This document shows positions 43,992 through 53,510 of a stretch of 64,000 nt of DNA, piece by piece. How positions within the stretch are numbered: position 1 is the first letter of the stretch; every line of letters begins with the position of its first letter. The DNA comes from Cereibacter changlensis JA139. Lineage in GTDB: Bacteria > Pseudomonadota > Alphaproteobacteria > Rhodobacterales > Rhodobacteraceae. The stretch spans positions 1 through 64,000 of the forward strand of contig NZ_PZKG01000010.1 of NCBI RefSeq assembly GCF_003034985.1, written 5' to 3'. A program made the translations under genes and the position numbers. Below the pieces are notes generated by a model, which had not been told where the DNA came from, searched no databases, and saw only the letters and a program-made list of their open reading frames with translations.

Positions 43992-44462
43992 ATGGAAAAA
44001 TTTCCGATGACCCGCGTGGGTCACACCGCGCTCGACGAGGAACTCAAGCAGCTGAAGTCGGTTGAACGCCCGACCGTGATCCGCGCCATCGCCGAGGCGC
44101 GCGAGCATGGCGACCTGTCGGAAAACGCCGAATACCACGCCGCCCGCGAGAAGCAGAGCTTCATCGAGGGCCGGATCAAGGAGCTCGAGGCGCTGCTGTC
44201 GCTGGCCGAGGTCATCGACCCGGCGAAGCTGTCCGGCTCGATCAAGTTCGGCGCCACCGTGACCCTGGTCGACGAGGAGTCGGGCGAGGAGAAGACCTAC
44301 CAGATCGTCGGCGAGGCCGAGGCGGATCTGGAGCGCGGCCTGCTGAACATCCGCTCGCCGCTAGCGCGGGCGCTGATCGGCAAGGACGAGGGCGACTCCG
44401 TCGAGGTGAAGACGCCCGGCGGGCAGCGCGGGTATGAAGTGGTCACAGTGCGCTATATCTGA
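43992..44462 (+). CDS. greA: Transcription elongation factor GreA
   Basis: Rescues arrested RNA polymerase by stimulating transcript cleavage through the secondary channel. It has 156 residues. The N-terminal coiled coil has [20 protein letters not shown] and [20 protein letters not shown], with the acidic tip loop GDLSENAEY. The C-terminal FKBP-like domain has [20 protein letters not shown] and [14 protein letters not shown]. The start at 43992 is preceded by GGGTGAAGA. The upstream 263-bp gap separates it from etfQO. Confidence 0.96.
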   Translation: MEKFPMTRVGHTALDEELKQLKSVERPTVIRAIAEAREHGDLSENAEYHAAREKQSFIEGRIKELEALLSLAEVIDPAKLSGSIKFGATVTLVDEESGEEKTYQIVGEAEADLERGLLNIRSPLARALIGKDEGDSVEVKTPGGQRGYEVVTVRYI

Positions 44463-44480
44463 TCGCGCGGGGCAGGTCCG

Positions 44481-45449
44481 ATGACGGAGCCGCAGGACAA
44501 ACCCATCGACCTTGGCATCTACGGCCGGGACACCGGCCTCGGCCGGCTGTCGGTCGCCGAGCTCTTGGCGATCGCCGTCGGGCTGGTCTGGGTGGCCGGC
44601 GTGACCGGCTATGCCCTGACCACGCCGACCGCCGAGGGTGAGGGCGGGCCGCTGGCCACGCTGATGACCGTGCTGGTTGTGGTGCTGCCGCTGGCGCTGA
44701 TCTGGGCCGCCGTGGCGACGCTGCGCGCGGTCCGCACGCTGCGCGAGGAGGCCAAGCGCCTGCAGGCGGCGGTGGACGCGATGCGCAACGCCTATGTCGC
44801 CAGCCAGCAGACCCAGGCCGCCGCCATCCTGCGGCGCGACGATGCGCCGCCGCGGCTGGAAAGCTCGGGCGCCGTCGCCGCCCGCCCGGCCGAGCGTCGG
44901 GCCGCCGCGCCGCGCCCGGCCCCGGCGGAGGAGCAGCCGACGCTGGCCTTGGGCACCCCGCCGGAGGATGCGCGCCCGCCGCTGTCGGTGGCCGATTTCA
45001 TCCTGTCCTTGAACTTCCCCGACAGCCCCGACGACATCGCCGGCATCCAGGCCCTGCGGCTGGCTCTGGCCGACCGCGGCATCGCCAAGCTGATCCGCGC
45101 GGCGCAGGACGTGCTGACCCTGCTGAGCCAGGAAGGCATCTACATGGACGACCTCGCCCCCGACCGTCCCCGGGCCGAGGTCTGGCGCCGGTTCGCGGCG
45201 GGCGAGCGCGGCCGCAGCATCGCCGGGCTCGGCGGCATCCGCGACCGCGCCAGCCTGGCGCTGACCGCGACGCGGATGCGCGAGGACCCGATCTTCCGCG
45301 ACGCGGCGCATCATTTCCTGCGCACCTTCGACCGCACCTTCTCGGAGATGGAGAAGGCCGCGACCGATGGCGAACTGGTGGAGCTGGCCAACACCCGCAC
45401 CGCCCGGGCCTTCATGCTGTTCGGGCGGGTCACCGGCACCTTCGACTGA
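44481..45449 (+). CDS. Unknown membrane protein conserved in Rhodobacterales
   Basis: A 322-residue protein not assigned to a family here. Two adjacent membrane helices lie near 27-45 (LAIAVGLVWVAGVTGYAL) and 58-80 (LATLMTVLVVVLPLALIWAA). A coiled-coil-like part (LREEAKRLQAAVDAMRNAYV) and a Pro/Ala-rich linker follow, then a helical domain (DFILSLNFPDSPDDIAGIQA) to the C-terminus. It starts 18 bp after greA and may share its transcript. It converges with the PQQ dehydrogenase gene with a 3-bp gap. Confidence 0.85.
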   Translation: MTEPQDKPIDLGIYGRDTGLGRLSVAELLAIAVGLVWVAGVTGYALTTPTAEGEGGPLATLMTVLVVVLPLALIWAAVATLRAVRTLREEAKRLQAAVDAMRNAYVASQQTQAAAILRRDDAPPRLESSGAVAARPAERRAAAPRPAPAEEQPTLALGTPPEDARPPLSVADFILSLNFPDSPDDIAGIQALRLALADRGIAKLIRAAQDVLTLLSQEGIYMDDLAPDRPRAEVWRRFAAGERGRSIAGLGGIRDRASLALTATRMREDPIFRDAAHHFLRTFDRTFSEMEKAATDGELVELANTRTARAFMLFGRVTGTFD

Positions 45450-45452
45450 GGC

Positions 45453-46673
45453 TCAGCTGTCGGCCTCGCCCGGGCTGACGCGCAGGACGGCCCCGTCCGC
45501 GGCGTCGATCAGGATCAGCAGATCGCCCCCGGCGGTCTCCTCGACATCGCGCACCCGTCCGACATCGGTCAGCATCCGCTCCTCGCCGGTCACCCGGCCA
45601 TCCTCCAGCGTCAGCCGCACCAGGGCGCCCGGCTTCAGCGAGCCGACGAGGATGTCGCCCTGCCAGCCGGGGAAGGCCTCGCCCTCGTAGAAGATCATCC
45701 CGCCGGGGGCGATCACCGGGTCCCAGTAATAGGTCGGCTCCTCCATGCCCTCCATCCGGGCCTCGCCGCTGCCGACCGGGGTGCTGTCGTAGTTCAGCCC
45801 GTAGCTGACCACCGGCCAGCCGTAGTTCAGACCGGCCCGGGTGTCGTTCAGCTCGTCGCCGCCCAGCGGCCCGTGCTCGATGGTCCAGAGCGTGCCGTCC
45901 GCCCCGAAGGCCGCGCTCTGGATGTTGCGGTGCCCGTAGCTCCAGATCGAGGGCGCGCCGCCGCCATCGGCGAAGGGGTTGTCCTCGGGGATAGAGCCGT
46001 CGAGGTTCAGCCGGATCACCTTGCCCCAGGTGGCCTCCAGATCCTGCGCCTTCTCGCGCTCCGGCGCGTCGGAATGCTCGCCGGTGGTGATGATCACATG
46101 GCCCTCGCCATCGAAGGCGATGCGCGAGCCGTAGTGCTTGGTCGCCTGCGAGACCGGCGACTGCACGAAGATCTCCTCGACCTCGCCGACCGAGGTTCGG
46201 TCCTCCGACAGCACCCCACGCGCGGCGGCGGTCACGGTGCCGTCCGCGACGCGCTTGGCGTAGCTCCAGTAGATCATCCGGTCATTGGCGAAATCGGGAC
46301 CGAGGGCCACATCGAGCAGGCCGCCCTGGCCGCGGGCGTCGACTTCCGGCAGGCCGCTGACCGGGTCGGAAAGCGAACCGTCCGACTCGATCACCCGCAA
46401 CCGGCCCGGCCGTTCGGTCACCAGAAAGCGGTCGTCCGGCAGGGCGGCGATGCCCCAGGGATGCTCCAGCCCCTCAGCGAAGCGCTCGGATTGCACCGTG
46501 CTGTCCTCCAGCGCCGGGGCGCGGGTCTGGGCTTCGAAGGCGGGCTCGAAGCCGGCGTTGGCCGGCCCCTGCTCCACCTGCGCTGTGGCGAGGGAGGGGG
46601 TTGCGAAGGCAAGGGCGATCAGGCCCAGACGGGAGAACGGGCGGGAAAACGGGCGGATCATCATGCTGGTCAT
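45453..46673 (-). CDS. PQQ-dependent aldose sugar dehydrogenase (YliI-like)
   Basis: A 406-residue periplasmic six-bladed beta-propeller. A signal peptide ends near residue 31 (IALAFATPSLATAQ). GLEHPWGIAALPDDRFLVTE, RGQGGLLDVALGPDF, the catalytic-site YGSRIAFDGEGHVIITTGEH and SYGHRNIQSAAFG are hallmarks of the soluble glucose/aldose dehydrogenase family (PF07995). The E. coli homologue YliI oxidises aldoses with PQQ. PQQ biosynthesis genes are not seen here. It stands alone between a greA-linked gene and accA. Confidence 0.93.
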   Translation of the reverse strand: MTSMMIRPFSRPFSRLGLIALAFATPSLATAQVEQGPANAGFEPAFEAQTRAPALEDSTVQSERFAEGLEHPWGIAALPDDRFLVTERPGRLRVIESDGSLSDPVSGLPEVDARGQGGLLDVALGPDFANDRMIYWSYAKRVADGTVTAAARGVLSEDRTSVGEVEEIFVQSPVSQATKHYGSRIAFDGEGHVIITTGEHSDAPEREKAQDLEATWGKVIRLNLDGSIPEDNPFADGGGAPSIWSYGHRNIQSAAFGADGTLWTIEHGPLGGDELNDTRAGLNYGWPVVSYGLNYDSTPVGSGEARMEGMEEPTYYWDPVIAPGGMIFYEGEAFPGWQGDILVGSLKPGALVRLTLEDGRVTGEERMLTDVGRVRDVEETAGGDLLILIDAADGAVLRVSPGEADS

Positions 46674-46809
46674 CAGGTTTCCTCTCTTTGGGTCACCGAG
46701 CCAACAGGTCGCCTTCCGCAGCGTTCCGCCGCCTCGCCCAACCGTGAGGAGGCGTGATCACAGGCGCTGATTTGAGGAAAGCCCGGCGGAGGCCAAGCCT
46801 CGTACGCCG

Positions 46810-46838
46810 GGAAAAGCCGGGGCGATCGCCGCCCCGGC
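46810..46838 (-). terminator. Terminator of accA
   Basis: On the minus strand GCCGGGGCG-gcgat-CGCCCCGGC is followed by TTTTCCC. The stem is 9 bp and starts about 7 bp after the accA stop. Confidence 0.85.
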
Positions 46839-46844
46839 GGGCCG

Positions 46845-47804
46845 TCAGGCGGCGAGGCCCTTGGAGCCCATCTCGAGGAACTTGTTGCGGCGGTCCTTGA
46901 TCAGCCACTCGGGCTTCTTGCCCGACAGCTCCTTCAGCATGGTCTCGATGGCCTTGCCGACCGCCTCGACCGTCTCGCGCCGACCGCGCTGAGCGCCGCC
47001 CAGCGGCTCCTTGATGATCCGGTCGATCACGCCCAGCTTCTGCAGGTCCTGCGCCGTCAGGCGCAGCGCCTCGGCAGCTTCGCGCATCTTCTCGGCGTCC
47101 TTCCACAGGATCGAGGCGCAGCCCTCGGGCGAGATCACCGAATAGACCGAGTGTTCCAGCATCGCGATGCGGTTGGCCGTGGCGAAGGCCACCGCGCCGC
47201 CCGACCCGCCCTCGCCGATCACCACCGAGATCAGCGGCACGCCGATCTCGAGGCATTTCTGCGTCGAGCGGGCGATGGCCTCGGCCTGACCGCGTTCCTC
47301 GGCGCCCTTGCCGGGGAAGGCGCCGGGGGTGTCGACCAGCGTCACCACCGGGATGCGGAAGCGATGCGCCATGTCCATCAGCCGGATCGCCTTGCGATAG
47401 CCCTCGGGCCGCGCCATGCCGAAGTTGCGCTCGATCCGGGTCTTGGTGTCATGCCCCTTCTCCTGGCCGATCACCATCACCGGATTGTCGTTGAACCGAG
47501 CGAGCCCGCCCATCACCGCATGGTCGTCGGCGAAGTTCCGGTCACCGGCCAGGGGCGTGTATTCGGTGAACAGCGCCTCGATGTAGTCGCGGCAATGCGG
47601 ACGGTCGGGATGGCGGGCCACCAGGCATTTCCGCCAGGGCGTGAGATCGCGATACAACTCGCGCAGCAGGGCGTCGGCCTTCTTGTCCAGCGCCGCCGCT
47701 TCCTTCTCGACGTCCATTTCCTTGTTGCCCCGCGCCATGGCGCGCAGCTCCTCGGCCTTGCCTTCGATTTCGGACAGCGGTTTTTCGAATTCGAGATAGT
47801 TCAT
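46845..47804 (-). CDS. accA: Acetyl-CoA carboxylase carboxyltransferase subunit alpha
   Basis: Transfers CO2 from carboxybiotin to acetyl-CoA with AccD, the committed step of fatty-acid synthesis. It has 319 residues, the usual length. The N-terminus [20 protein letters not shown], the [17 protein letters not shown] zone, [19 protein letters not shown] and [20 protein letters not shown] are AccA signatures, and [15 protein letters not shown] marks the crotonase-like active site. The accD gene is not nearby, as in many proteobacteria. Confidence 0.97.
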   Translation of the reverse strand: MNYLEFEKPLSEIEGKAEELRAMARGNKEMDVEKEAAALDKKADALLRELYRDLTPWRKCLVARHPDRPHCRDYIEALFTEYTPLAGDRNFADDHAVMGGLARFNDNPVMVIGQEKGHDTKTRIERNFGMARPEGYRKAIRLMDMAHRFRIPVVTLVDTPGAFPGKGAEERGQAEAIARSTQKCLEIGVPLISVVIGEGGSGGAVAFATANRIAMLEHSVYSVISPEGCASILWKDAEKMREAAEALRLTAQDLQKLGVIDRIIKEPLGGAQRGRRETVEAVGKAIETMLKELSGKKPEWLIKDRRNKFLEMGSKGLAA

Positions 47805-47969
47805 CGGGCACTCCCGTGGGGTCGCCCCGGTATATGACCTCTGCGCCGGCCGAATGCAACAAGCCCGCCCGGCCGTAAAGGGCGGGACGCCATGCGCGAC
47901 CCTGTGGCAGATGTTCCCCTGCGGCGAAATGCGTTAGCAGGGGGCGAAGCCATTGGTGTGGAGGGTGCG

Positions 47970-48239
47970 ATGATCATCGGATTTCTGAAACTGGCCATCT
48001 TCGGCCTCATCGGTCTGACGGTCGTCTATCTGCTGCTGTCGGCCTATTCCCGCTCGGTGCAGCGGGAAGAACTGGAGAAGCGTTTCGACGCGGGGGATGG
48101 GGACGGCCCGCGCGATGCCTATATAGAAGAGGGCATGCGCGACTATGAACGGGGCCTGCGCAAGAAGCTGATCTGGCTGGTCTACATTATCCCGACCGCG
48201 GTCTTCGTGGCCGTGTTCTATGGTTTGAATTTTGGGTGA
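47970..48239 (+). CDS. Small two-helix membrane protein
   Basis: An 89-residue protein with a hydrophobic N-terminal helix (IIGFLKLAIFGLIGLTVVYLLL), a charged middle (REELEKRFDAGDGDGPRDAY, then EEGMRDYERGLRKKL) and a C-terminal helix (IWLVYIIPTAVFVAVFYGLNF). I do not recognise the family by name. The ATG at 47970 has GGAGGG. It is followed by DUF1523 with a 7-bp gap, so the two likely form a transcript. Confidence 0.85.
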   Translation: MIIGFLKLAIFGLIGLTVVYLLLSAYSRSVQREELEKRFDAGDGDGPRDAYIEEGMRDYERGLRKKLIWLVYIIPTAVFVAVFYGLNFG

Positions 48240-48246
48240 GGATATC

Positions 48247-48912
48247 ATGCGTTACGTGAAATGGACGGCCCTGGCGCTTCTGGTGCTCTTCGTCGCCTCC
48301 TTCCTGCATTACACGCTGCCGCAGCATGACGTGGTGCGGATCGTCGGCACCAATACCCAGCGGATGGACCTGGGCGAGAATACATGGTTCTTCTCGGCCC
48401 CCGATACCGGCAATGCGACCACGATCGACGGCAACCGCGACGTGAAGTTCATCGAGGCGATCTACCCGAACGGCAAGCCGATGGTCTATCGCAACGAGGA
48501 CACCGGATGGGGCTGGCCGCCCTACTTCAAGGTCAACAGCTTCGATATCCAGGCCCAGGCGACCGACCTCACCTCGACCGAGGCGGCGCCGAAATGGGTG
48601 CTGGTGACGCATTACGGCTGGCGCAGCCAGCTGTTCACCATCTTCCCGAACGCGGTGCGGCTGAAGCAGGTCGAAGGCCCGGACGTGACCGTGATCCCGT
48701 GGTTCAACATCTTCTTCTTCCTGATGGTCGCAGGCATCGTCTTCATGGCCGTGAAGATGTGGATGCAGTTCCGCGAGCGGACCATCGACCCGGCGCTGGA
48801 CGACATGGGCGAGGCCTGGGACGGGGTGGAGGCCCGCGCCGTGGCGGCGCGGAAGGGGGCGCGGACCAATGTGGGCAGGTTCCGCGCCTGGTTGCGGGGG
48901 CTCGGGCAGTAG
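48247..48912 (+). CDS. DUF1523 family membrane protein
   Basis: A 221-residue protein with an N-terminal helix (VKWTALALLVLFVASFLHYT) and a second helix near 160-180 (WFNIFFFLMVAGIVFMAVKM). Between them is a soluble domain with VVRIVGTNTQRMD, the conserved DUF1523 feature KPMVYRNEDTGWGWPPYFKV and YGWRSQLFTIFPNAV. Function is unknown. The start follows GAGGA at a short distance from the upstream small membrane protein, so they are probably translated together. Confidence 0.88.
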   Translation: MRYVKWTALALLVLFVASFLHYTLPQHDVVRIVGTNTQRMDLGENTWFFSAPDTGNATTIDGNRDVKFIEAIYPNGKPMVYRNEDTGWGWPPYFKVNSFDIQAQATDLTSTEAAPKWVLVTHYGWRSQLFTIFPNAVRLKQVEGPDVTVIPWFNIFFFLMVAGIVFMAVKMWMQFRERTIDPALDDMGEAWDGVEARAVAARKGARTNVGRFRAWLRGLGQ

Positions 48913-48937
48913 CCCCTCCCCCGTCGCCTGACAGCAG

Positions 48938-48963
48938 GGGAAGCGGCCCGCGGGCCGCTTCCC
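48938..48963. terminator. Perfect 26-bp palindrome between DUF1523 and pheT
   Basis: GGGAAGCGGCCCG-CGGGCCGCTTCCC (48938-48963) has a 13-bp perfect self-complement without a loop. It lies between convergent stop codons. No U-tract is present, so it may act as a bidirectional terminator or a transcript-end stabiliser. Confidence 0.65.
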
Positions 48964-48974
48964 GTCTTACGGGC

Positions 48975-51389
48975 TCAGCGCAACGTGCCGCCCGTCGCCT
49001 TGGCGACCTTGTCGACGATCTTGGCCGAGACGGCCTCGATATCCTTGTCGGTCAGCGTCTTCTCGGTCGGCTGCAGCCGCACGGTGATCGCCAGCGACTT
49101 CTTGCCCGCGCCCATCTGCGCCTCGGCCTTCTCGCCGCCGAACTGGTCGAAGACCCGCACGCTCTCGATCAGCGCCTTGTCGGCACCCTGCGCGGCGTTC
49201 ACCAGCGTCAGCGCCTCTACGCCCTTGTCGACGACGAAGGCGAAGTCGCGCTCCACCGCCTGAAGATCGGCCAGCTTCAGCGCCGGGCGGGTCGGCGTCT
49301 TCACCTTCGGCAGCGGCACATTGGCCACCATCACGGTGAAGGCGACCGCCGGGCCCTTCACATCCATCGCCTGCAGGATGCGCGGATGCACCTCGCCGAA
49401 GCTGGCGAGCACATTCGGCCCGAGCCCGATCACTCCCGACCGCCCCGGATGCCACCAGGAGGCCACCTTGCGGGTGATCTGCATCCGCGCCGGCGCGCCA
49501 ATCGCCGCCAGCACCGCCTCCACATCCGCCTTGGCGTCGTAGAGATCGACCGGGCGGCGCGAGCCGAAGGCGTCGCGCGGGGCCGAGGCGCCGACCAGAA
49601 GGCCGGTGGCCTGCAGATGCTGCTCGCCCGGCTCGCCGCCGTGGAAGGCCGGGCCGATCTCGCACAGCGCCATGTCGGCGAAACCGCGCGCCTGATTGCG
49701 GGCGGCGGCGCGCAGCAGCCCCGGCAGCAGGTCGGGACGCAGATGGGTCATCTCGGATGAGATCGGGTTCTCCACCCGCACCGCATCCGACCCGCCGCCG
49801 AACAGCGTCGCCGCCTCGGAGTCGATGAAGCTGTAGGTCACGCATTCATTGTAGCCGAGCGAGGCCAGCATGCGCCGCGCCGTCTGCTCGCGCACCTGCA
49901 GCGGCGTCAGGATCGGCTTCGGCACCCCCGCCTCGCGGCGCGGCAGCGGCTTGCCCTGCAGCAGCGACAGCGAGGCGACGCGGGCGATCTCCTCGATCAG
50001 ATCCGCCTCGCCCAGCACATCGGGCCGCCAGCTCGGCACCGAGGCCATGTCGCCGTCCAGCGTGAAGCCCAGAGCCTCCAGCGTGCGGCGCTGCTCGTCC
50101 TCCGGAATGTCCATCCCGACGAGGCTGACCACCCGCGCAGGATCGAGCCGGTAGGCCCGCGCGGTATCCGGCACGGCGCCATCGACCACCACCTCGGAGG
50201 CCTCGCCGCCGCAGAGGTCGAGCACCATCTGCGTCGCCAGCTCCAGCCCCGGCAGGGTGAAGGCCGGGTCCACGCCGCGCTCGAAGCGGTAGCGCGCATC
50301 GGAGTTGATCTTCAGCGCCCGCCCGGTGGCGGCGATGGTGATTGGATCCCAGAAGGCCGATTCGAGGAAGACATCGGTCGTCTCCTCGGTGCAACCCGAA
50401 AGCTCGCCGCCCATGATCCCCGCCAGCGACTGCGGCGCCCGGTCGTCGGAGATCAGCATCTGCCCGGCGCGCAGCGTGTAGGTCTTGCCGTCCAGCGCCT
50501 GCAGCGTCTCGCCGCCCTCGGCCGCATGGATGCGCAGCCCGCCCGCCAGCTTTGCCACGTCGAAGACATGCAGCGGGCGGTTCAGCGCGAAGGTGAAGTA
50601 GTTGGTGATATCGACCAAGGCGGAGATCGGCCGCAGCCCGATGGCGCGCAGCCGGGTCTGCAGCCAGTCGGGCGACGGCCCGTTCTTCACGCCGCGGATC
50701 ACCCGCCCGGCGAAGAGCGGGCAGCCCTTCGCCTTCAGCGCCGCATCGATTGTCACCGAGACCGGCGAGGCGAAGCCGCCCGCGACCGGCGTGATCTCCA
50801 GCGGTTTCAGCACGCCGAGCCCGCGCGCCGCCAGATCCCGGGCGATGCCGCGGATCCCCAGCGCGTCGGGGCGGTTCGGGGTGACCTTCACGTCGATCAT
50901 CGGGTCGTTCAACCCGCGCAGGTCGATCAAACGCACGCCGAGCGGCGTGTCCTCGGGCAGGTCGATGATGCCGTCATGGTCATCCGACAGCATCAGCTCG
51001 CGCTCCGAGCAGAGCATGCCGTTCGACTCGACTCCGCGGATCACCCCCGGCTTCAGATCCACCCCGGTCCCCGGCACATGGGTGCCGACCGGGGCGAAGA
51101 CGCCGACGAGCCCCGTGCGCGCGTTGGGCGCGCCGCAGACCACCTGCACCTCTTCCGAGGCCGCCTCCGGCCCGTTCGGCCAGGTCTCCACCCGGCAGAG
51201 CCGCAGGCGGTCCGCGTTCGGATGCGGCTGCGCCTCGATGACGCGGCAGGTGCGGAAGGCGCCCAGAGTCTTCTCCGGGTTCTCGACGCCCTCGACCTCG
51301 AGCCCGAGATCGGTCAGGGCGTAGAGCAGATCTTCCAGCTTGGCCTCGGTGTCGAGGTGATCCTTGAGCCAGGACAGGGTGAATTTCAT
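48975..51389 (-). CDS. pheT: Phenylalanine--tRNA ligase beta subunit
   Basis: Beta subunit of the alpha2-beta2 synthetase, 804 residues. It begins MKFTLSWLKDHLDTEAKLED, followed by the tRNA-binding EMAP-like domain (VIEAQPHPNADRLRLCRV, VCGAPNART). The B3/B4 editing domain, with NRPDALGIRGIARDLA, comes next, then the B5 domain, and the C-terminal anticodon-binding FDX-ACB domain (LKLADLQAVERDFAFVVDKG). All parts are present. On the minus strand it follows pheS and a membrane-protein gene. Confidence 0.96.
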   Translation of the reverse strand: MKFTLSWLKDHLDTEAKLEDLLYALTDLGLEVEGVENPEKTLGAFRTCRVIEAQPHPNADRLRLCRVETWPNGPEAASEEVQVVCGAPNARTGLVGVFAPVGTHVPGTGVDLKPGVIRGVESNGMLCSERELMLSDDHDGIIDLPEDTPLGVRLIDLRGLNDPMIDVKVTPNRPDALGIRGIARDLAARGLGVLKPLEITPVAGGFASPVSVTIDAALKAKGCPLFAGRVIRGVKNGPSPDWLQTRLRAIGLRPISALVDITNYFTFALNRPLHVFDVAKLAGGLRIHAAEGGETLQALDGKTYTLRAGQMLISDDRAPQSLAGIMGGELSGCTEETTDVFLESAFWDPITIAATGRALKINSDARYRFERGVDPAFTLPGLELATQMVLDLCGGEASEVVVDGAVPDTARAYRLDPARVVSLVGMDIPEDEQRRTLEALGFTLDGDMASVPSWRPDVLGEADLIEEIARVASLSLLQGKPLPRREAGVPKPILTPLQVREQTARRMLASLGYNECVTYSFIDSEAATLFGGGSDAVRVENPISSEMTHLRPDLLPGLLRAAARNQARGFADMALCEIGPAFHGGEPGEQHLQATGLLVGASAPRDAFGSRRPVDLYDAKADVEAVLAAIGAPARMQITRKVASWWHPGRSGVIGLGPNVLASFGEVHPRILQAMDVKGPAVAFTVMVANVPLPKVKTPTRPALKLADLQAVERDFAFVVDKGVEALTLVNAAQGADKALIESVRVFDQFGGEKAEAQMGAGKKSLAITVRLQPTEKTLTDKDIEAVSAKIVDKVAKATGGTLR

Positions 51390-51531
51390 GCGCGTGCCCC
51401 TCGGATTGATTGCGGCTTGGCCTTAGCGCAAAGCCGCGGCAAGGGGAAGGCCGGGCTTGCCCGGGCGGGGCCGCACCGCCGCCCCGACGCCGCTAACGGT
51501 TCGTAAACCTTTCGGCCCTAGACCGGGCCGG

Positions 51532-51675
51532 ATGGATGACTGGCTGAAGCCCCCACCCGGACGAAAACCCAGCCGCACAGTGCTGCTGTGCCTGATCCTG
51601 GGCTGCACCGGCCTGCTGCTGATGACCGACAGCGCCAGTCAGGGCCTGTCCTTGCTGCTCGGCCTGCTGCCGTGA
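51532..51675 (+). CDS. Possible 47-residue single-helix membrane protein
   Basis: Reads MDDWLKPPPGRKPSRTVLLC, then LILGCTGLLLMTDSAS, ending QGLSLLLGLLP: a basic Pro-rich head and one membrane helix. It lies antisense to the gap between the membrane-protein gene at 51685 and pheT. No strong ribosome site is present (GGGCCGG). Codon use is ordinary. A degenerate CtrA-like sequence (CTAACGGTTCGTAAAC, 51492-51507) lies upstream. It could be a chance frame. Confidence 0.4.
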   Translation: MDDWLKPPPGRKPSRTVLLCLILGCTGLLLMTDSASQGLSLLLGLLP

Positions 51676-51684
51676 CGGACCGCT

Positions 51685-52320
51685 TTACCAGCGCAGCGCG
51701 CCCAGATCGCCGAGCGTGGCGAAGCGCAGCACCGCCAGCGCCAGCAGAAGCACCACCAGCGCCCGGAAGCCGAAGGCCGAGAAGCGGAAGGCCAGCTCCT
51801 TGTCGAACAGGTCGCGGATCAGCTGATCCTGCAGAAGCCCCGCCGCCGCCGCGTCGTCGCTGCTGCGGGTCATCATCTTGTGGGTCTCGAGTTGGTCGAT
51901 CTGCGAGATGCCGAGCACCAGCCGCGCCGCATAGGGCACGCTCCACACCGCCAGCGCCGCTATCAACAGCTGCCCGGCCTGCCAGTTGCGCTGCAGCAGC
52001 GACAGCGCCGCCAGCCCGACCAGCACCACACCCCAGAGCGCGGCCAGCACCGCCGTCCGGGTCTCGACCTTGCGCAGCGAGCCGAGCAGCACCTCCTGCG
52101 CCTCCGGCCCGCGGTCCGACACGTTGTCGGGGGCCGTGGCCTGCAGCCGGGCGTAGAGCTTCATCCGCCGCCGCCACAGCGGGTAGCGGCTGGCGAAGGG
52201 GTATTCGGGGAAACGGAACTGGCGGCGCAGCTCCAGATAATAGACCGCCGTGAAGTACCAGACCACCGAGGTGGCCGCGAGCACGTTCTGGAAGGTGATG
52301 AACTGTTGAGCGGAAACCAT
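51685..52320 (-). CDS. Unknown four-helix membrane protein between pheS and pheT
   Basis: A 211-residue protein. The first helix is near 8-25 (ITFQNVLAATSVVWYFTAVYY). A cytoplasmic region with RFPEYPFASRYPLWRRRMKL follows, then two helices around 85-130 (AVLAALWGVVLVGLAALSLL, LLIAALAVWSVPYAARLVL). A last helix lies near 185-205 (FRALVVLLLALAVLRFATLG). I do not recognise the family. The ATG at 52320 follows AAAGG at eight bases. It sits 33 bp after pheS on the same strand. Confidence 0.82.
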   Translation of the reverse strand: MVSAQQFITFQNVLAATSVVWYFTAVYYLELRRQFRFPEYPFASRYPLWRRRMKLYARLQATAPDNVSDRGPEAQEVLLGSLRKVETRTAVLAALWGVVLVGLAALSLLQRNWQAGQLLIAALAVWSVPYAARLVLGISQIDQLETHKMMTRSSDDAAAAGLLQDQLIRDLFDKELAFRFSAFGFRALVVLLLALAVLRFATLGDLGALRW

Positions 52321-52353
52321 GACCGAAACCTTTACCAAGTTTCGGTCAGGGTA

Positions 52354-53436
52354 TCAGCGGCTCAGGCCCCCCGCCAAGTCCGGCATATCCAGCGCGGCAA
52401 AGCCATAGTGACGCAGCCAGCGCAGGTCGGACTCGAAGAAGGCCCGCAGATCGGGAATGCCGTATTTCAGCATGGCGATCCGGTCGATGCCCATGCCGAA
52501 GGCGAAGCCCTGCCACTCGGTCGGGTCCACCCCCGCCGCCGCCAGCACCTTCGGGTGCACCATCCCCGAGCCGAGGATCTCCAGCCAGCCGACGCCCTCG
52601 CCGATCTTCAGCTGTCCGCCCTCCCAGGAGCAGCGGATGTCGACTTCGGCCGAAGGCTCGGTGAAGGGGAAATGCGAGGCGCGGAAGCGCAGTTCGACCG
52701 AGGGCACCTCGAAGAAGGCGCGGCAGAACTCTTCCAGCACCCATTTCAGGTTCGCCATCGAGATGTCGCGGTCGATCGCCAGCCCTTCGACCTGATGGAA
52801 CATCGGCGTATGGGTCTGATCCATGTCCATGCGGTAGACCCGGCCCGGCGCGATGACCCGGATCGGCGCGCCCTGCTCGGTCATGGCGCGGATCTGCACC
52901 GGCGAGGTATGGGTGCGCAGCACATGCGGCGGGCGGTTGTCGCCCTCGGCGCGGTTCATGAAGAAGGTGTCATGCTCCTGCCGCGCCGGATGCTCCGGCG
53001 GGATGTTCAGCGCGTCGAAATTGTACCAATCGCTCTCGACCTGCGGCCCCTCGGCCACGGCGAAGCCCATGTCGGCGAAGATCGCCGTCAGCTCGGCCAT
53101 CACCTGGCTCACCGGATGGATGGTACCCTGGCGCCGCGGACGCCCCGGCAGCGTCACATCCAGCCATTCCGAGCGCAGCCGCTCGTCCAGCGCCGCATCG
53201 CCGAGCGCCGCCTTCTTGGCGCGAAGCGCCGCGTCGATCTCGTCCTTCAGCACGTTCAGCGCGGCGCCGGTCGATTGCCGCAGCACCGGGTCCATGCCGC
53301 CCAGCTCGCGCATCTTCAGGCTGATCTCGCCCTTCTTGCCCAGCGCCGCCAGACGCAGATCCTCCAGCGCGGCCTCGTCGGCGGCCCCGGCGATGCCTTC
53401 CAGATACTTGCCCTTCAGCGCGTCCAACCCGTCCAT
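52354..53436 (-). CDS. pheS: Phenylalanine--tRNA ligase alpha subunit
   Basis: Catalytic subunit of phenylalanyl-tRNA synthetase. It has 360 residues. The N-terminal coiled-coil part includes [19 protein letters not shown]. The class II core has [32 protein letters not shown] (motif 2 region), [37 protein letters not shown] and, at the C-terminus, [20 protein letters not shown] (motif 3). All motifs are intact. The start at 53436 heads the pheS group, which ends in pheT. Confidence 0.97.
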   Translation of the reverse strand: MDGLDALKGKYLEGIAGAADEAALEDLRLAALGKKGEISLKMRELGGMDPVLRQSTGAALNVLKDEIDAALRAKKAALGDAALDERLRSEWLDVTLPGRPRRQGTIHPVSQVMAELTAIFADMGFAVAEGPQVESDWYNFDALNIPPEHPARQEHDTFFMNRAEGDNRPPHVLRTHTSPVQIRAMTEQGAPIRVIAPGRVYRMDMDQTHTPMFHQVEGLAIDRDISMANLKWVLEEFCRAFFEVPSVELRFRASHFPFTEPSAEVDIRCSWEGGQLKIGEGVGWLEILGSGMVHPKVLAAAGVDPTEWQGFAFGMGIDRIAMLKYGIPDLRAFFESDLRWLRHYGFAALDMPDLAGGLSR

Positions 53437-53510
53437 CGTCTCTCTCCGGCTTCCTGCGGCGTCTAGCTAGCACAAGGACCGGGCGATGCAAACAACCCAA
53501 GACCCGCCTC

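Noticed and set aside
51492-51507. A CtrA box upstream of pheT or the micro-ORF
   Set aside because: CTAACGGTTCGTAAAC differs from TTAA-N7-TTAAC at two or more key positions. It is kept only as a remark.
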